Shown here: positions 29,484 through 41,050 of the stretch, in pieces
Position numbering within the stretch: the first letter of the stretch is position 1
Layout of the letters: each line of letters begins with the position of its first letter
Assembly: GCA_037783545.1 (NCBI GenBank)
Contig: JBBELK010001442.1
Span: 1 to 64,000 of the forward strand
From: Henricia sp. BOLD:AAB3569
Lineage: Eukaryota; Echinodermata; Asteroidea; Spinulosida; Echinasteridae
DNA: 64,000 nucleotides
Reading direction: 5' to 3'
The notes under the pieces: generated by a model
The model's database searches: none
The model's input: the letters and a program-made list of their open reading frames with translations, nothing else
Told to the model about the DNA's origin: nothing
Translations under genes and position numbers: made by a program

Positions 29484-32400
29484 GTAACCTTTCTTTTACT
29501 TGCACAAATTATCGATGGGTTTCTTAATTGGGGTGATTTTGTGCGTGTAACCTTTGCACTATGGCCGGTTCCCCGAATAGACAGCTGAAGTGTGACGTGC
29601 GTTGCCATGGCAATTGGATCCAAACTATCATGGCCGTCGGGAAAAGCATTGAAAAAGCACTGGGACACGGTTGAGTGATTTTTAGTTTAGATCCAATTGC
29701 CTAGGCAACCAACAAAAGGTGACGTATTCACTTCGGCAGTCTATAATACGTCATCTTTTGTTAGTTGCTCTACACTAAAAATCACTGAACCGTGTCCCTG
29801 TGCTTTTTACAACAGTGCTTTTTCCGACGGCCATTTTTTTTTTAAATTTCATTTATTCATTTGCTACATGAATCATATAAATACATTATAATTTGGTTTG
29901 ACTGCTCACTAAACATTTCTGATTACAAACAATTAAGATGACAGGCAGGCAGTATCCAACGAACCAGTTTTAAGTGTTTCAATTACTATTACGTCATTAC
30001 ATCGTCCATCTTAAAGCTTGACCTGTGAACGTTGAGTCTTAGGTTTCAGCAATATGGCTCCATGGTAGCAACATGTTCAGAGGGTGGTGTGAAAATTACC
30101 TTCAATCTGATGTGGACGAAAATTTAATGGTAATGGTATACGAGAGTTCTCCACCGGAAGTCGTGATAGCCACTTCCGGTCAATTTGAAAGCGTCATAAA
30201 TGGACTTGGCGTCCTCGAAAACATATAAAACGACCCTAATATTGTGTAAATCGGTTCATTATTGCCGAAAATAGGCGCCTGGTCGGTCTGGAGAAGGGGA
30301 AACTGAAGACTCCGCCCCAGGGGGTCATCCAGGGGTCGGAAAATTTGAACCACACCATTTTCCACTATTTGACCCAATAAAGCAAAAAAAATAAATTTTA
30401 GCACGAAAATCCTACGGGAGTCATTTTTGTGACATATCATACCACACTAGTAGGTGAAACTGCTCATTTTGACGTGGTGTGAAAATGGTAGCGAAAAAAA
30501 CGCTCACTGCATGTGCTAAAACTTATATACGAGGTCTCCGGAAGGCGACGAGTCTCGTGGAGTCCCGCACGCTCTCGAGGTCAACTTACACGGTCTATTA
30601 CCATGGCAACCCACGTCACACTTCGGAAGTGCATTTCACAAAGTCGCACACTATGCTGCTGTTGCTACGTGGTATACGCTAATGCATAGCAACCAACAGT
30701 CCGGTTGCCTTTTGCCATCACCTACGGGGAACACAGTATTGCCGCGTGCACCACATAACAACACAAATGTAGTCTGGTCAAGTGGATACTACGTGCGTGT
30801 GAAAGGAAGTGCGTTATTCTTACGAAACACGCATAAGGCTGGAGTGCATACGGGCCTCGGATTCGAAGTCCTCCACATGAAGTTGCAATTTTCGTGACTC
30901 GGACTTGGCTCCAGTCAAGTTGGTAATTGATTTGAATCAAATCAATACACCCATTGAGGCCAATGGTGTTTTAATTTAGACTTGATGAAGGCATGTGAAT
31001 TATAATAAGTGTGGGTGACATTTGAATAAAGTAAAGCATTACCGAAATATTGCTGTGAATATGACTAGGATACATTTTTCATTGTCAACATCAGGAGAAG
31101 GAGCCATGCGGAATTGGGTTGTTGGCGCGGAGAAAAACCCTCACATTCTTATTCAGGTGGGTTCTTTTCCTTGTCAATCCATTTTATTTTGACTCACGAG
31201 GACAACTAAACCATTAGCTTTTTTAAAAGTATGGCGGACACAATAGGAGGGCGCACTTTGAAGTGGGTATAAAATGCAATAAAATGCAATATAACTGCAT
31301 TTTTCACTTTGCACTTATTTATTTTATTTATAATTCTGTCTCTGTATTATAATTGCAACATGTAAATCATGTTTTTGGAAAGAAATACAACTGTTAAAAA
31401 ACATTATACCCAAATATAATTGCGCCCTCTCCTTTTGTTCCGCCATACTTCTAAAAGGCTAATTAGATGCATGTATGTCGGCCAATCGTAAGTGACTGCG
31501 TTAATGTACTGTATTGGTCACATAGAGCACGATCCTAACAAGAATTAATGCGATCTATGGCGATCTGACAAGATTTGGACAATTTTCGAAAATCGCGGTA
31601 GATGGCCATGGATATGCAAATTTTAGAACACGAATATGGCAACGGCACAGCAGAACGTCTCTATAACGAACGCCAAAATAACGAACATTCGGTAATAACG
31701 AACGCCCTGACGGGCTCCCGATTTTTGTTCTATGATGTGCCGAACACAGCACTGTTCATTTTGTCACAATTGTCTAAAACAGTCTGTATTAACTGCAAAT
31801 TAAATCAACATTTAAAATATTTCACAAAGCAGAATTTCTCAGGTAGTAAACTAAAATTTAAAAGAAAGGTAACGATAGCCTTAGACTACAAAAAGTGAAG
31901 CCGAAAATGGACAAAAGAGGGCGCTCTTGGTGCAAACAACTAAATCGGGCCCCTATAAAAACCATAGACTGGTTCCCGTCTACATATTCCACACAGGAGA
32001 ATATAATGACGGGTAAAGGGCGCTTCATCTTGAGGGGCGGTCGGGTTGGCGTACGGGTTCGACTGCGATGTTTCAAGTCGTCGCGCCAAAATCGGATCGC
32101 GGTCGGATCCTATAGTGTGCGGCCCGCGTTACAGTCGTGTTAAATCGTGTCATATTCGTGACGTATTCTTGCACAATCGTGTTGAAATCGTCAGCAATTC
32201 GTCATAGATCGCAATAGGTCGTGGTAATTATTGTTGTATTCTTGTTGATATCGCGTGTATTCGTGTCGATTCTTGTTGAAATCGTGTCCCCAATCCTTCG
32301 CGATCTCGACACCAATCGCGACACGATCCCAGTACGAATCAAAAAGAATCAACACAAATGCAGTACGACCTATGCCTATCACAACAATATTTGAACACGA

Positions 32401-35400
32401 TCTGATGTAAATCGTGATTCGTGAACCATTTTGTAACACTCCAAAAACGATTGTGGTCCTTGGCCGACCTGTCCCGACCTATGGCGAATCAGTACGACCT
32501 ATGAAGATCTCAATAATGCTATAGGTTCCCACTATCACGATTCGCGCCACGATTGAAATCGTGGTCTTAATCGTGGAGTAATCGTGGTGATCCTATCAGA
32601 TCTTATCAGATCTTGAGGTCAGTCGTGGCAATCGTGTTGATCGTAGAACATTTTTGGACGGTTCAAAAATTTTGAACCGTGATCAATCGTGATCATCGCA
32701 TCAGATCGTATTGGATCTTAACAAAGCGCGGAAGATCGCATCTAATCGTGCTTCCAAATCGTGGTGATCGGGATCAACCTTGGACAAGACAAATACCACG
32801 CTCTGTTGAGATGCGCTGCGATCTCCCACGATCTGTCAATATCTGTTACGCTCTGTCGGGTACCATTGCTCACGACCTGACACGATTGACTCACGAGTAG
32901 ATACGAGTAGATACGAGTAGTCACGCTTTTTCACGGACGCTTACGATCTGTTACGAGTTCTCGCGCCCATATATATACCGGACAAGATTGAATGCGCTTC
33001 ATTCAGCGATCTACACTTGACGAGAGCACATCTTTACTGTCAACTTGCTTTTGCTAGTATTTTTGGAGCCTTTTAGAGATGTCATCCAAGGACGGATGCT
33101 GAGGCGAACATCATGCATGCAGGAGCTGCACAGGGCTCAACGGGCAGCTGACCATAGCAAGACGCAGCCACCACCAAGCCAAGACCATCAGGCCCCCTTC
33201 CAGTTCCAGCAGCAGTCCCAACAGTTCCAGCAGCAGTTCCAGCAGCAGTTCTAGCAGTTCCAGCAGGCCCTGTGGCAGCCTAACCCCTTCCAGTGGCCAC
33301 CTCGCCCTGTGGGGCCTCAACCCAGTGTATGGGGTAGTCAGGACCACAGCTACGTCCAGCGACAGTTCCCCACGGTCCCGATGACCAGCCCATTACTACC
33401 AACCAATGAGCCACACCCAGGAATCTCAGGGGGCAGGGCCACCACCACCACCACCACGACCACCACTGGGCTGCCCTTCTCCCTAGATTACTCCTTGGTC
33501 AGCCTAACCCTAACCCAGTCCACCACCAGCTGCCGGCAGTTTCAACCTCTCCTCCCAATTCAACACCCCTGATCCACTTGCTGAGGATCAAAAGAACATT
33601 ATGTGAAGATTCCCAAAAAGAAAAAGAAAACAAAGTTGAGTTGATCCCCTATTCGATTCTAATAAAATATTAACTCCCAATACCCCAAAAATGTTGCGAT
33701 GAATTCAAATTTAATAGAGATTTGAAAATAAGAAGGCATAAGATAAACTATGTCAATTTAAAAAAATAATAATAAATTTAGTGGGCCAACTTCCTTAAAT
33801 TAAGGGGACATTAACCATATCAGGTTAAAATTCAAAGAGATATCATCCTCCTTTTAGGTTTTATTACATTTTTAGTAAGGGGAAGGGGCAAGCATTTGTT
33901 TTGTATGCTATTTTCTGGGGGAGAGGAGGGCAAGGATCTATTCGGTGTTTTTTGGGGAGGGTGAGCATGTCAAAGTTGGAATAATCAGTTCATTTCTTTG
34001 GGTTTGAGTAGGGACAATCTCAAGTTCATTTTCTTTGATTTTGGGAGAGGAAAGAGGCCATTTCCAAATCTCATTTCTTGTTTTTTTGGGAGGGAATCAA
34101 TCTTAAAGTTTGCAATTTTTGGAGTGGGTTTTTTGTTTTTTGTGTTTTGGGGGTGATGGGGGAGAGGAAGAGAAGTTTCTAAAAAGTATTCATTTATTTT
34201 CTTTATTTTTTGGGCGGAGGGGGGATAATTTTTTAAAAATCATCACATGTTCATGTTTTTTTGTGAGGAAGTGGGTGGTCCTAATAAGGACTGTCCTGAC
34301 ATTCTCGGGAGCTGGAAGTCTGACCGTTGTTGAGGAAGGAACTAACGTACTACGGTCCTATCATCCTCTTCAACTGGGAATTGGGGGAGTCTCTGTTTGG
34401 GGGTCCCTCAGTCGGCAGCAGCATCATCATTACCACCATCTCCATTTCCTCCTTCATCCTCTCCACCTTCCGCGTCATGCAGCCCGGCCGTCCTCTCCTG
34501 CCATGCGACCGCACCTTGTGGTGAATTGAAGAAGGCCTTCAGGAGTTCCCTCTGATGCTTTGCATCTGCTGTAGCTGAGTTGCGAGGTGCAGGAGGTTGA
34601 TCCACATCTGGCCAGTCCACTTGGTCCCTCCATGCCCCTGGGATAACATTGCGGTTTTCATCCTCATGGTCCACCTCTTGTGCTGCAATCCCTGGATGCC
34701 ACTGCCTCAGTAGGTTGTGCACAACCATTGCCGCCTCCACCATATCCTTCACAGTGTTGGGCTTCTGCTCTAGAGTCCTGAGGAGACACCTGAATCTGTT
34801 GGCCAGGATCCCAAAACCATTTTCCACCACTCTCCTCCCCCTTGAGAGTCTGTAGTTGAAGATCCTCTCCTCCCTGGACATCCCTCTTCTGCTGTAGGGC
34901 TTCATGAGGTAGTTCTTGAGTGCGAAGGCGTCATCCCCCAGAATGAAGAAGGGCATGTCTTGGTGATCATCAGGGCTTGCAGTAAGAGGGCAGGGTGGGG
35001 GGAGTCCTAGGGCTTCCTCTTCCAGGCTGTTGAACAGCTCATAGTCGCCAAATATCTGAGCATCTGACATGTGTCCGTTTCCACCAAGCTCGATCCACAC
35101 AAACTTGTAATCTGCATCCACCAGAGCCAGGAGTGGTATCGAAAAGAAGCCCTTGTAATTGTAGTAGAGGGTGGCTTCTTGGTAGCAATGTGTTTGCCAT
35201 CCAGGGCCCCAATGGCGTGGGGGATGTTCCATCTCTGCTCAAACTGGTTAGCTAGGGCTGTCCAGGCTTCGGGGGTCACAGGTAGGCTGAACACCTAATC
35301 TTTGTACGCTTGCACAATTGCCTGGCACACTACTGGAACCATCTCTGAGATGATGGACACTCCACACCTGAAGGCATACGCAAGGGACCGATAGTTGTCT

Positions 35401-37630
35401 CCAGTGGCAAGGTGCCTTAGTGTCACTGCCAGTTTCAGTCCAGGTGAGAGGCGACCCTCTGCAAGACTTCATCGAAGAGCTGTGGTGTTAACCTTGTGTA
35501 GTTTTGGAACGCTACTGGATCCTCCAGCCTCAATTGGGTGTGGTGTCTAGGAGGCTGGAGAACTAGCCAAGCTGTTGTCTCCTCCCCTCTGTGAGCCATG
35601 GTCGCACCCAGAACTGCCTGACTGCAGCTCTCCTGGCCCTTTGTGGTTGGGGTTGTGGCTGGTCTATCTGGCTGCTGCTCGTCTTCTTCTTCTCTGGCGA
35701 TAATGTAAGCATACAGTAATACTGCAAATGTCACGTTGTCGGTTATTGTGGGTTGTAGTCTTCACTCTGTAGAAGTTCAAGAAACAATGAAGTCCATGGT
35801 CAGTCGGGCTGTATATATACCCGTCGGGGTCCAATCGTGGCTGAAATCGTGATCACTCTCGATCCCGATCGTGAAAGACATCGCGACCACAATCGTATCC
35901 GATCGCAACAGAGCGTATCGGTTCGTGATGATCGTATCGGAATGTATCGGAACGTATCGGGACGTACCAGATCGTCCCAAATCGGGGATCCCGATCGTGA
36001 TGATCGTGTCAGATCGGGACCCAATCTGGAAAATCCTATCGGAACGTATCTGAACGGGAGCCCAGATCGTGACAGATCGTGTCACCTGAAATTGACCAAT
36101 CGTGACTATATCTCATTCAAGCGCACCAAATCGACTCGCATCAACTCGTATCCAAACGTGAAATTTCAAAAAAGGTAACAAAAATTCCACGATTAGCTAC
36201 GAATGGGCAATCGTGGCGTTCGTAACGGATCGCACGACAGTGGGAACCTAGCATTAGATTACAAGAGCTCACACGATGTTAACACGTTCTAGTGCGATCT
36301 GCCACGAATTTTACAAAATGTTCAATTCTTGTTAGATCGTGTTGAGATCGTGCTCCTTGTGACTGGGCTATAAGCTATCTTTCACAAGTGTTTCCTCCCC
36401 ATGTAATGTTTCTAGATCGTTTCTGCGAGTTGGTCTGGACTCGGCCCATCTATCATAAATTACGTACTATGCAATATTTCATGCTTCCAGATCGCTTCTG
36501 ACCGTGCCTGTTTGATTCAAGAGGAAGTAACTAAACTTTCTGAGGGACTGGCATCTCTGAATCACCCAGCAAAGATTACTTACCAAGAATACGGCAAGCG
36601 GCGTGAGGATCTGCCTGGGCATGAGCATTTCGGATTCCTAGATGGTATCAGTAACTTCGGTGCTATGTAATCATCTACATGGTATCGAACGGCTTCGTGC
36701 ACTAAGCTAACACTTCCACGATCTCTCTTATACTAATATACACATAATCAATGTTTATGAGTGCAGCCATACGAAGCGAAGCCGAGTGGAATAGAACATT
36801 CAATCCGTACTACTGCACGAATTGTAAACACTCTGGGAGGACGCCGCATGTAGGCATGGTGGCAATATGGTGTTCTATGATCAGTTGATCACCACGTGCA
36901 TGCATGATGCAAGGAAAAGCGACATAGAGGAATTTGCGTAATTCTGTGCAGTGTAAATGAAGTGCAGTGTAATCTTATAATGTGAAGAAATTCAAATCAA
37001 GGAAACGTGAAAATTAACATCATCACACGAAAGTCACTAGTAGATCTAGGCTCATAGAAATATTAAGTTACGATGGCAGTTTGGGGCAGTAGCCCGAATA
37101 CCACCCGGAATGTCCATTGTTTCGCGCTTTAATGAGAATGGATTCGCCGTTTATGACAATGTTAACATTTTGTTTAGATCACATCTTTGCCAAGTCACGT
37201 CTTTGGACAATGTTCCAAGAAGGGTGGTTATTCAGTTGGTGTTTTCCTGCAAAGCATCAGTTTACAATTTTAAGATATACAGTCCGTGGCTCTCAGCAAA
37301 TTATATATTTTGTTTTCTCCGAACGAATTTTTAAAGCATTTACTTTATTTTAACCAAAAGAAAAACAAACATACTTTGTACTTTAGACATCGACAACCAT
37401 GTGAAAAACGCCGTTTTTATTTTGTTTAATTTGCAGAGGCACATATACAAATCAGAATACCGGCCAAGAGTCGTACGTGACGCCAAGATTTCTGGATGAG
37501 AATGACCCACGATGCGCTCTGTATGGTCTACCGGGACAGCGACTGTTATGGCCTGGGGAAGTTATCTTGGGTCTCACCAAGCAGAATGCAGATACGACGG
37601 ATCCCGATGAGGCTAATCGGCCTGGATCAT
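28994..37630 (+). CDS. DyP-type heme peroxidase, four coding exons, 3' part not found
   Basis: Dye-decolorizing peroxidases use H2O2 and heme to oxidise phenolic and dye-like substrates. Coding exons 28994-29483, 31095-31156, 36491-36650 and 37439-37630 join in phase (ending in phases 1, 0, 1, 1) to 301 codons without a stop. Seen: DIQGD at residues 40-44, [15 protein letters not shown] and HILIQIASD spanning exons 1-3, and [12 protein letters not shown] with the distal Asp at about residue 235 of the GxxDG motif; exon 4 adds [16 protein letters not shown]. These match bacterial/fungal DyPs. The C-terminal domain (FLVFRRL block, proximal heme His) was not seen, so the gene either continues past an unseen exon or is truncated. 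ATG 28994 lies two bases after a TTTTACAG acceptor, implying an upstream 5' UTR exon. No signal peptide is visible. Confidence 0.85.
29577..29744. mobile_element. MITE of the CTTCGGCAGTCTAT family (copy B), in DyP intron 1
   Basis: 168 bp with inverted ends ATAGACAGCTGAAGTG and CACTTCGGCAGTCTAT; complementarity runs about 50 bp inward. A further partial copy starts at 29,764. Confidence 0.82.
29745..31094. other. Rest of DyP intron 1
   Basis: Non-coding. Includes repeat scraps: CCGTGTCCCTGTGCTTTTTA (29,790, part of the MITE family), ACCATGGCAACCCACGTCAC (30,600) and GTGCACCACATAACAAC (30,747), the last shared with 51.8 and 52.1 kb. Confidence 0.55.
31095..31156 (+). CDS. DyP peroxidase coding exon 2
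   Basis: 62 bp. Acceptor ACATCAG|GAGAAGG, donor ATTCAG|GTGGGT. Encodes [20 protein letters not shown](Q), matching the W...G...H.LI strand of the family, in phase with exon 1. Confidence 0.82.
31214..31465. mobile_element. MITE in DyP intron 2
   Basis: Inverted ends TTAGCTTTTTTAAAAGTATG and CATACTTCTAAAAGGCTAAT; complementarity (AGGAGGGCGCA / TGCGCCCTCTCC) continues to about 60 bp. Confidence 0.75.
33045..33572 (+). pseudogene. Gln/Pro-rich accessory ORF of the Harbinger element
   Basis: A + frame with a basic start ([20 protein letters not shown]) followed by [18 protein letters not shown], a TAG stop at 33,252, and a Pro/His/Thr-rich second part in overlapping frames. Its position opposite the transposase fits the second (Myb-like/nuclear import) gene of PIF/Harbinger elements, but no Myb motif is visible, so the assignment is positional. 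Confidence 0.4.
34408..35734 (-). pseudogene. HARBI1-like PIF/Harbinger transposase (DDE_Tnp_4)
   Basis: Reading 5' to 3' on the minus strand: [16 protein letters not shown] (35.5 kb), [10 protein letters not shown]-type text, a TAG near 35,297, [16 protein letters not shown] (first Asp), a frameshift near 35,160, and then a 274-codon frame. That frame has [16 protein letters not shown] (second Asp, residue 100), the [20 protein letters not shown] block (Glu, residue 137) and an acidic tail. It would cut and paste the surrounding element. The stop and at least two frame changes mean this copy is inactive, though the DDE residues are kept. Confidence 0.88.
36491..36650 (+). CDS. DyP peroxidase coding exon 3 (catalytic loop)
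   Basis: 160 bp. Acceptor GCTTCCAG|ATCGCT, donor ATCA|GTAACT. Reads [13 protein letters not shown] and then [12 protein letters not shown]; the Asp of GFLDG is the distal acid-base residue in DyPs. Separated from exon 2 by a 5.3-kb intron filled by a Harbinger element. Confidence 0.88.
37439..37630 (+). CDS. DyP peroxidase coding exon 4
   Basis: 192 bp. The acceptor is taken as TTGCAGAG|GC, so the split codon is AGC and the motif reads DGIS as in the family. A TTGCAG two bases upstream would break the phase. Donor CAT|GTAATA at 37,631. Contains [16 protein letters not shown], matching the family's QPGQDLLWPGEF block. Confidence 0.8.
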
Positions 37631-38108
37631 GTAATATTAGCGTTCACTATACAGGACTACATTTCATCCTGTGCCAACTTTTAATACGGTCCCAAAAAAA
37701 GAGAAACGCAAAATACACTCTGCAGATCGAGAGGGTTGAAATATTTAAACCATATTTGTTTCCGTTGCGTAATGTGTAAGTCACAACTCGCTTTGAAAAA
37801 TGTTATTGCAAAGTGAGAGAATACGATTTGGCTTGCGTCGGGGAGAGCAAATTATTGAGGAATTTGAAATTGTCATCGAAAACGAGAGTCTCGGTGCTTT
37901 CTTTTGTGATAAGATTTGTAAAATAATGAAAAGACGTGTGACCTAATGCAATGGCTCAACATCTAAAACGAGACTGTGTGTCAATTTGAAATTGGTCAAG
38001 TTTGTTTTTGCCATACCCGACGTAATTCGATTAGCACTGTGATACTCGGTGCTTCCCCGCGACACTTATGAGGAAAACGTCATAGGTGGTGTTTCGCTGA
38101 GAAACTAT
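37631..38108. other. Downstream of DyP exon 4, no exon recognised
   Basis: No segment resembling the remaining DyP C-terminal blocks was seen here or further to the right. Confidence 0.5.
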
Positions 38109-38227
38109 GGCTGGATCCGAATTAGTGGCTTTGGCTGTGGCTGTGGCTATGCTGTTTCTAAGGACTGTCATTGTCTGCCCATAGCAACGGCACAGCCACA
38201 GCCAAAGCCACTAATTTGGATCCAGCC
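38109..38227. mobile_element. Small hairpin MITE
   Basis: GGCTGGATCCGAATTAGTGG and its complement at 38,181-38,227 pair over about 44 bp with few mismatches (GCTTTGGCTGTGGCTGTG core); loop about 30 bp. Confidence 0.88.
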
Positions 38228-38385
38228 TAAGTTTGTATAGTTTGTTGAACTTTCTTGAGCGCGCGACTCACTTCGGCGCTTCGCTACGCGGAATTCCAAG
38301 ACGCGCGCGCTGATTTATTTCGTTTTTATGCATTTTGCCAATTTTTAACTGTTGTTCGGGTGCATTTTGCCCGTATGTCTTAACA

Positions 38386-38626
38386 AGGCCCAATTTCATG
38401 GAACCCGTTAGCAAACAGATTTGTTTAGCACAGAATTTCTTTGCTTTATTTTACAAAACTGGGTTGCCAGCCAAAATTGTATGTGATGTGTATTTATTGA
38501 TATTTTGCTCCTGTTCCTAAAAATACAATTTGACATAACATTTTGGCTGGTAACCCATTTTACAGAGCAAAGAAATTATGTGCTAAACAAATTGTTGTGC
38601 TAACAGGTTCCATGAAATTGGGCCCT
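38386..38626. mobile_element. MITE with AGGCCCAATTTCATGG ends
   Basis: Arms of about 100 bp: AGGCCCAATTTCATGGAACC on the left, GGTTCCATGAAATTGGGCC on the right, with TTTGTTTAGCAC / GTGCTAAACAAA inside. A half copy ends at 38,886. Confidence 0.85.
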
Positions 38627-38893
38627 GGTATGTTGCGTTTTGCCAAACTGGGGTCCATTTTATAGAGCTGCTTAAGCATGAAAAATTGCTTAAGCATGAA
38701 AAACCTTGCTTCAGTTGATAAAATGAGGTTCCCACTAAATATTTCATGCGATTGTCATGGAAGTGAAACAGTCCTCTTACACTGGTAATACACTATTTCT
38801 ATCACATGAGGAATTGAGAATTTCACCGGTAACGTAACGCAAGTGTTTTTTTTTTGCTGAAGCAAATTAAACATGAAATTGGGCCCTGTTCTG

Positions 38894-39363
38894 CAGCCGA
38901 TTTCACGAATCCTTAAGGCGGATTCACACTATCGCGGAAAAATCACACTGTTCCATTGGTTTGTACACAAACTGGTTTGCCGCTTGTGCGCGGCCTATCG
39001 CGACGCGCAAAACTTTTGAGCTGGGTCAAAGTTCAAATTTGTTGAACTTTGACCGCGGTGCGCTGACCTTTCCAACGCGCAGCCAATGAGGTATCAGAGA
39101 AGCCCCAAGTTACCAGAGTGGAATTTTCTATTTTGGAATAATCGGCGATTGGGAGCTCATGCAATGCGGTGAGCGCAGCGCGAAAGTGTGATTTTTCCGC
39201 GATAGTGTGTATCCGCCTTTATACGCACTGCGTAAGCCCGCTTGCGCAACTTTTTATTGCGTAAGCTGCGCAACATTCCTGTGATAATTACACGCAAGCC
39301 TATGGGACTGATGCCATTTTTAAAAAAATGCGCAAGCTACGCAATGTTTTGTGAAACCGGCTG
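38894..39363. mobile_element. Outer MITE with CAGCCG...CGGCTG ends
   Basis: CAGCCGATTTCACGAA and TTTGTGAAACCGGCTG are inverted. The CAG/CTG ends look hAT-like, but no 8-bp duplication was seen. Interrupted by a Harbinger MITE. Confidence 0.65.
38916..39218. mobile_element. PIF/Harbinger MITE with TTA duplication
   Basis: 303 bp. The ends AGGCGGATTCACACTATCGC and its complement match over 34 bp with one mismatch. TTA flanks both sides (38,913-38,915 and 39,219-39,221), the standard 3-bp target of this superfamily. Inserted in the CAGCCG element. Confidence 0.88.
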
Positions 39364-40059
39364 AGAGCTGTTTAATCCGTTTTTCTGATCCAAGATGTTT
39401 TCTGTGATGATAAGTAGTATTGATCCTGATGTTTTACTTAAGTATTTGATTTATGTCTACTTTGTATAATAACGATACATTTTTACTCAATTGTTTTCTT
39501 GCTTGTCTAATTGGCGGCTTTTGTGCCGACACACGATATACTTAGTTTGACGAACGTTAGAATCCAAGTGTTCTATTTTGGCCCGCTTCAGCTTATATTA
39601 TTATACCCTGTTTGATTTCCGATACACTAATTTATTATCCTTTAGACCTATGTGGTGATTGATTGAAAAGCACATTTGTTGAATTTATTGGATGATTTCT
39701 GGTGTCAGCTTAGGGATGGTTTCTGGTGTCAGCTTAGGGCTAATTTTCTTACGCCGTGTGCTATGCGGATAATATCGTGGCGTACAAGGGACATCGCAAA
39801 TATCTTTGCAAATATTTGCGATGTCGCACAATTTTTCGCAAATATTTGCGATGTCGCACAATTTGTTCGCATACTTTGTCGCATACTTTGCATGTTTGGC
39901 ATGCCTGAGCGTGATGTTTTTTTGGTATGAAGGTAGTTAGCTTCGAAGAGAGCGGACTATTAGGAGAATATAAGGACAGGTAAAAAGCGCGCTTATTCTC
40001 TAATTCGTTCCTCAATCGCGAATAAAGCATTTTCCTTGCCGTCCTCCCTCGTAATGCCC
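39364..40059. other. Intergenic sequence with short local repeats
   Basis: GTTTCTGGTGTCAGCTTAGG is duplicated at 39,700-39,740, and GCAAATATTTGCGATGTCGC is tandemly repeated at 39,800-39,860. No gene. Confidence 0.6.
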
Positions 40060-40069
40060 TACTGTGACG

Positions 40070-40282
40070 ACCCCCCCCCCCCCACTCCCCCCCCCACTCC
40101 CCCCCCACTCCCCCCCCCCCACTCCCCCCCCCACTCCCCCCCCCACTCCCCCCCCCACTCCCCCCCCCCACTCCCCCCCCCCACTCCCCCCCCACTCCCC
40201 CCCCACTCCCCCCCCACTCCCCCCCCCACTCCCCCCTTCCCCTTCTTCTCCCCCCCTTCCCCCCTTCCCCCCCTTTAATTTA
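40070..40282. repeat. (C6-9 ACT)n microsatellite
   Basis: About 20 units of CCCCCCCACT on the + strand, grading into CCCCTTCC. The long Pro- or Gly-rich frames across it are composition artefacts. Confidence 0.97.
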
Positions 40283-40689
40283 CCCAACCTGCAAGAAAAT
40301 TGGTTAGAGACAACAAATTATACATATTTGGGAAACACCGACCTTTTATGGCGAGCAGTGCACGGATGAGTCCTAGTAGTGCCGGCGTCTCGTCGGCTGT
40401 GCTCCTCAGTATCGATCCATGGATGGCCGTTCAGGCCTAGGATTTGAGACCTTCAGGTGAAGGGGCGAAATGTGTTCAAATTCTGGAATATCCTTTTCAA
40501 CCCATATGAGATCCGTTGAACCTGTCAAGAGATTGATCTGTAAATGGGAACGATTAACTCACTGGACCACGCAAAGAGGGAGGGTGGGCAGGAATTGTAC
40601 GTCCGTGTTGTTTGCTGCGAATTCGGTCAGTGACTGTTCAACCACACCCTTAGTCACATTCCATTGAACCCATTCATAGGCAAATTTCG

Positions 40690-41050
40690 CTCTTGATCTG
40701 TGATTGGTCGTCTTTGCGCGTGCGCATTGTGTGTTTTATGTTTTAAAATTGGCGAAGCCCTTTGCTTTAGGCAATGTACTTTATTTACATTTGGATATGT
40801 TCGACACGCACGCCCGGGTTGCAAATGCCAATGCAAAATATACGCACTTACTAAAATAATAATAATAATAATAACCACGTGACCACGGGCAGATTTCTGC
40901 CCGTCGTGGCCGCCCTTTACCGATCCTGATATTTTCGCAATAAGCGATAGGATCATGAACCAATCTAAATAGGCCTATAGGGACAGGTAAAGGGCCCTTC
41001 ATCTTGATCTGTGACTGGTCGTCTTTGCGCGTGCGCATTGTGTGTTATAC
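40690..41050. repeat. 48-bp direct repeats flanking a 0.26-kb segment
   Basis: CTTGATCTGTGATTGGTCGT with TTTGCGCGTGCGCATTGTGT occurs at about 40,691-40,738 and again at 41,003-41,046. Between them lie (AAT)n and a CCACGGGCAG/CTGCCCGTCG hairpin. Confidence 0.85.

Larger units (their letters stand above)
31513..36375. mobile_element. Nested PIF/Harbinger-type transposon(s) in DyP intron 2
   Basis: Outer inverted ends: GGTCACATAGAGCACGATC (about 31,516) and GATCGTGCTCCTTGTGAC (about 36,346). Inner inverted ends: GCTATAGGTTCCCACTATC (32,518) and GACAGTGGGAACCTAGC (36,237-36,253), with TAA/TTA just outside. Subterminal zones 32,120-32,960 and 35,820-36,370 are packed with ATCGTG/CACGAT words in both orientations. 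Inside lie a Harbinger transposase (minus) and a Gln-rich ORF (plus), the two-gene plan of this superfamily. Confidence 0.78.

Noticed and set aside
39761-40369. Gly-rich or Pro-rich proteins
   Set aside because: Produced by the (C7ACT)n microsatellite.
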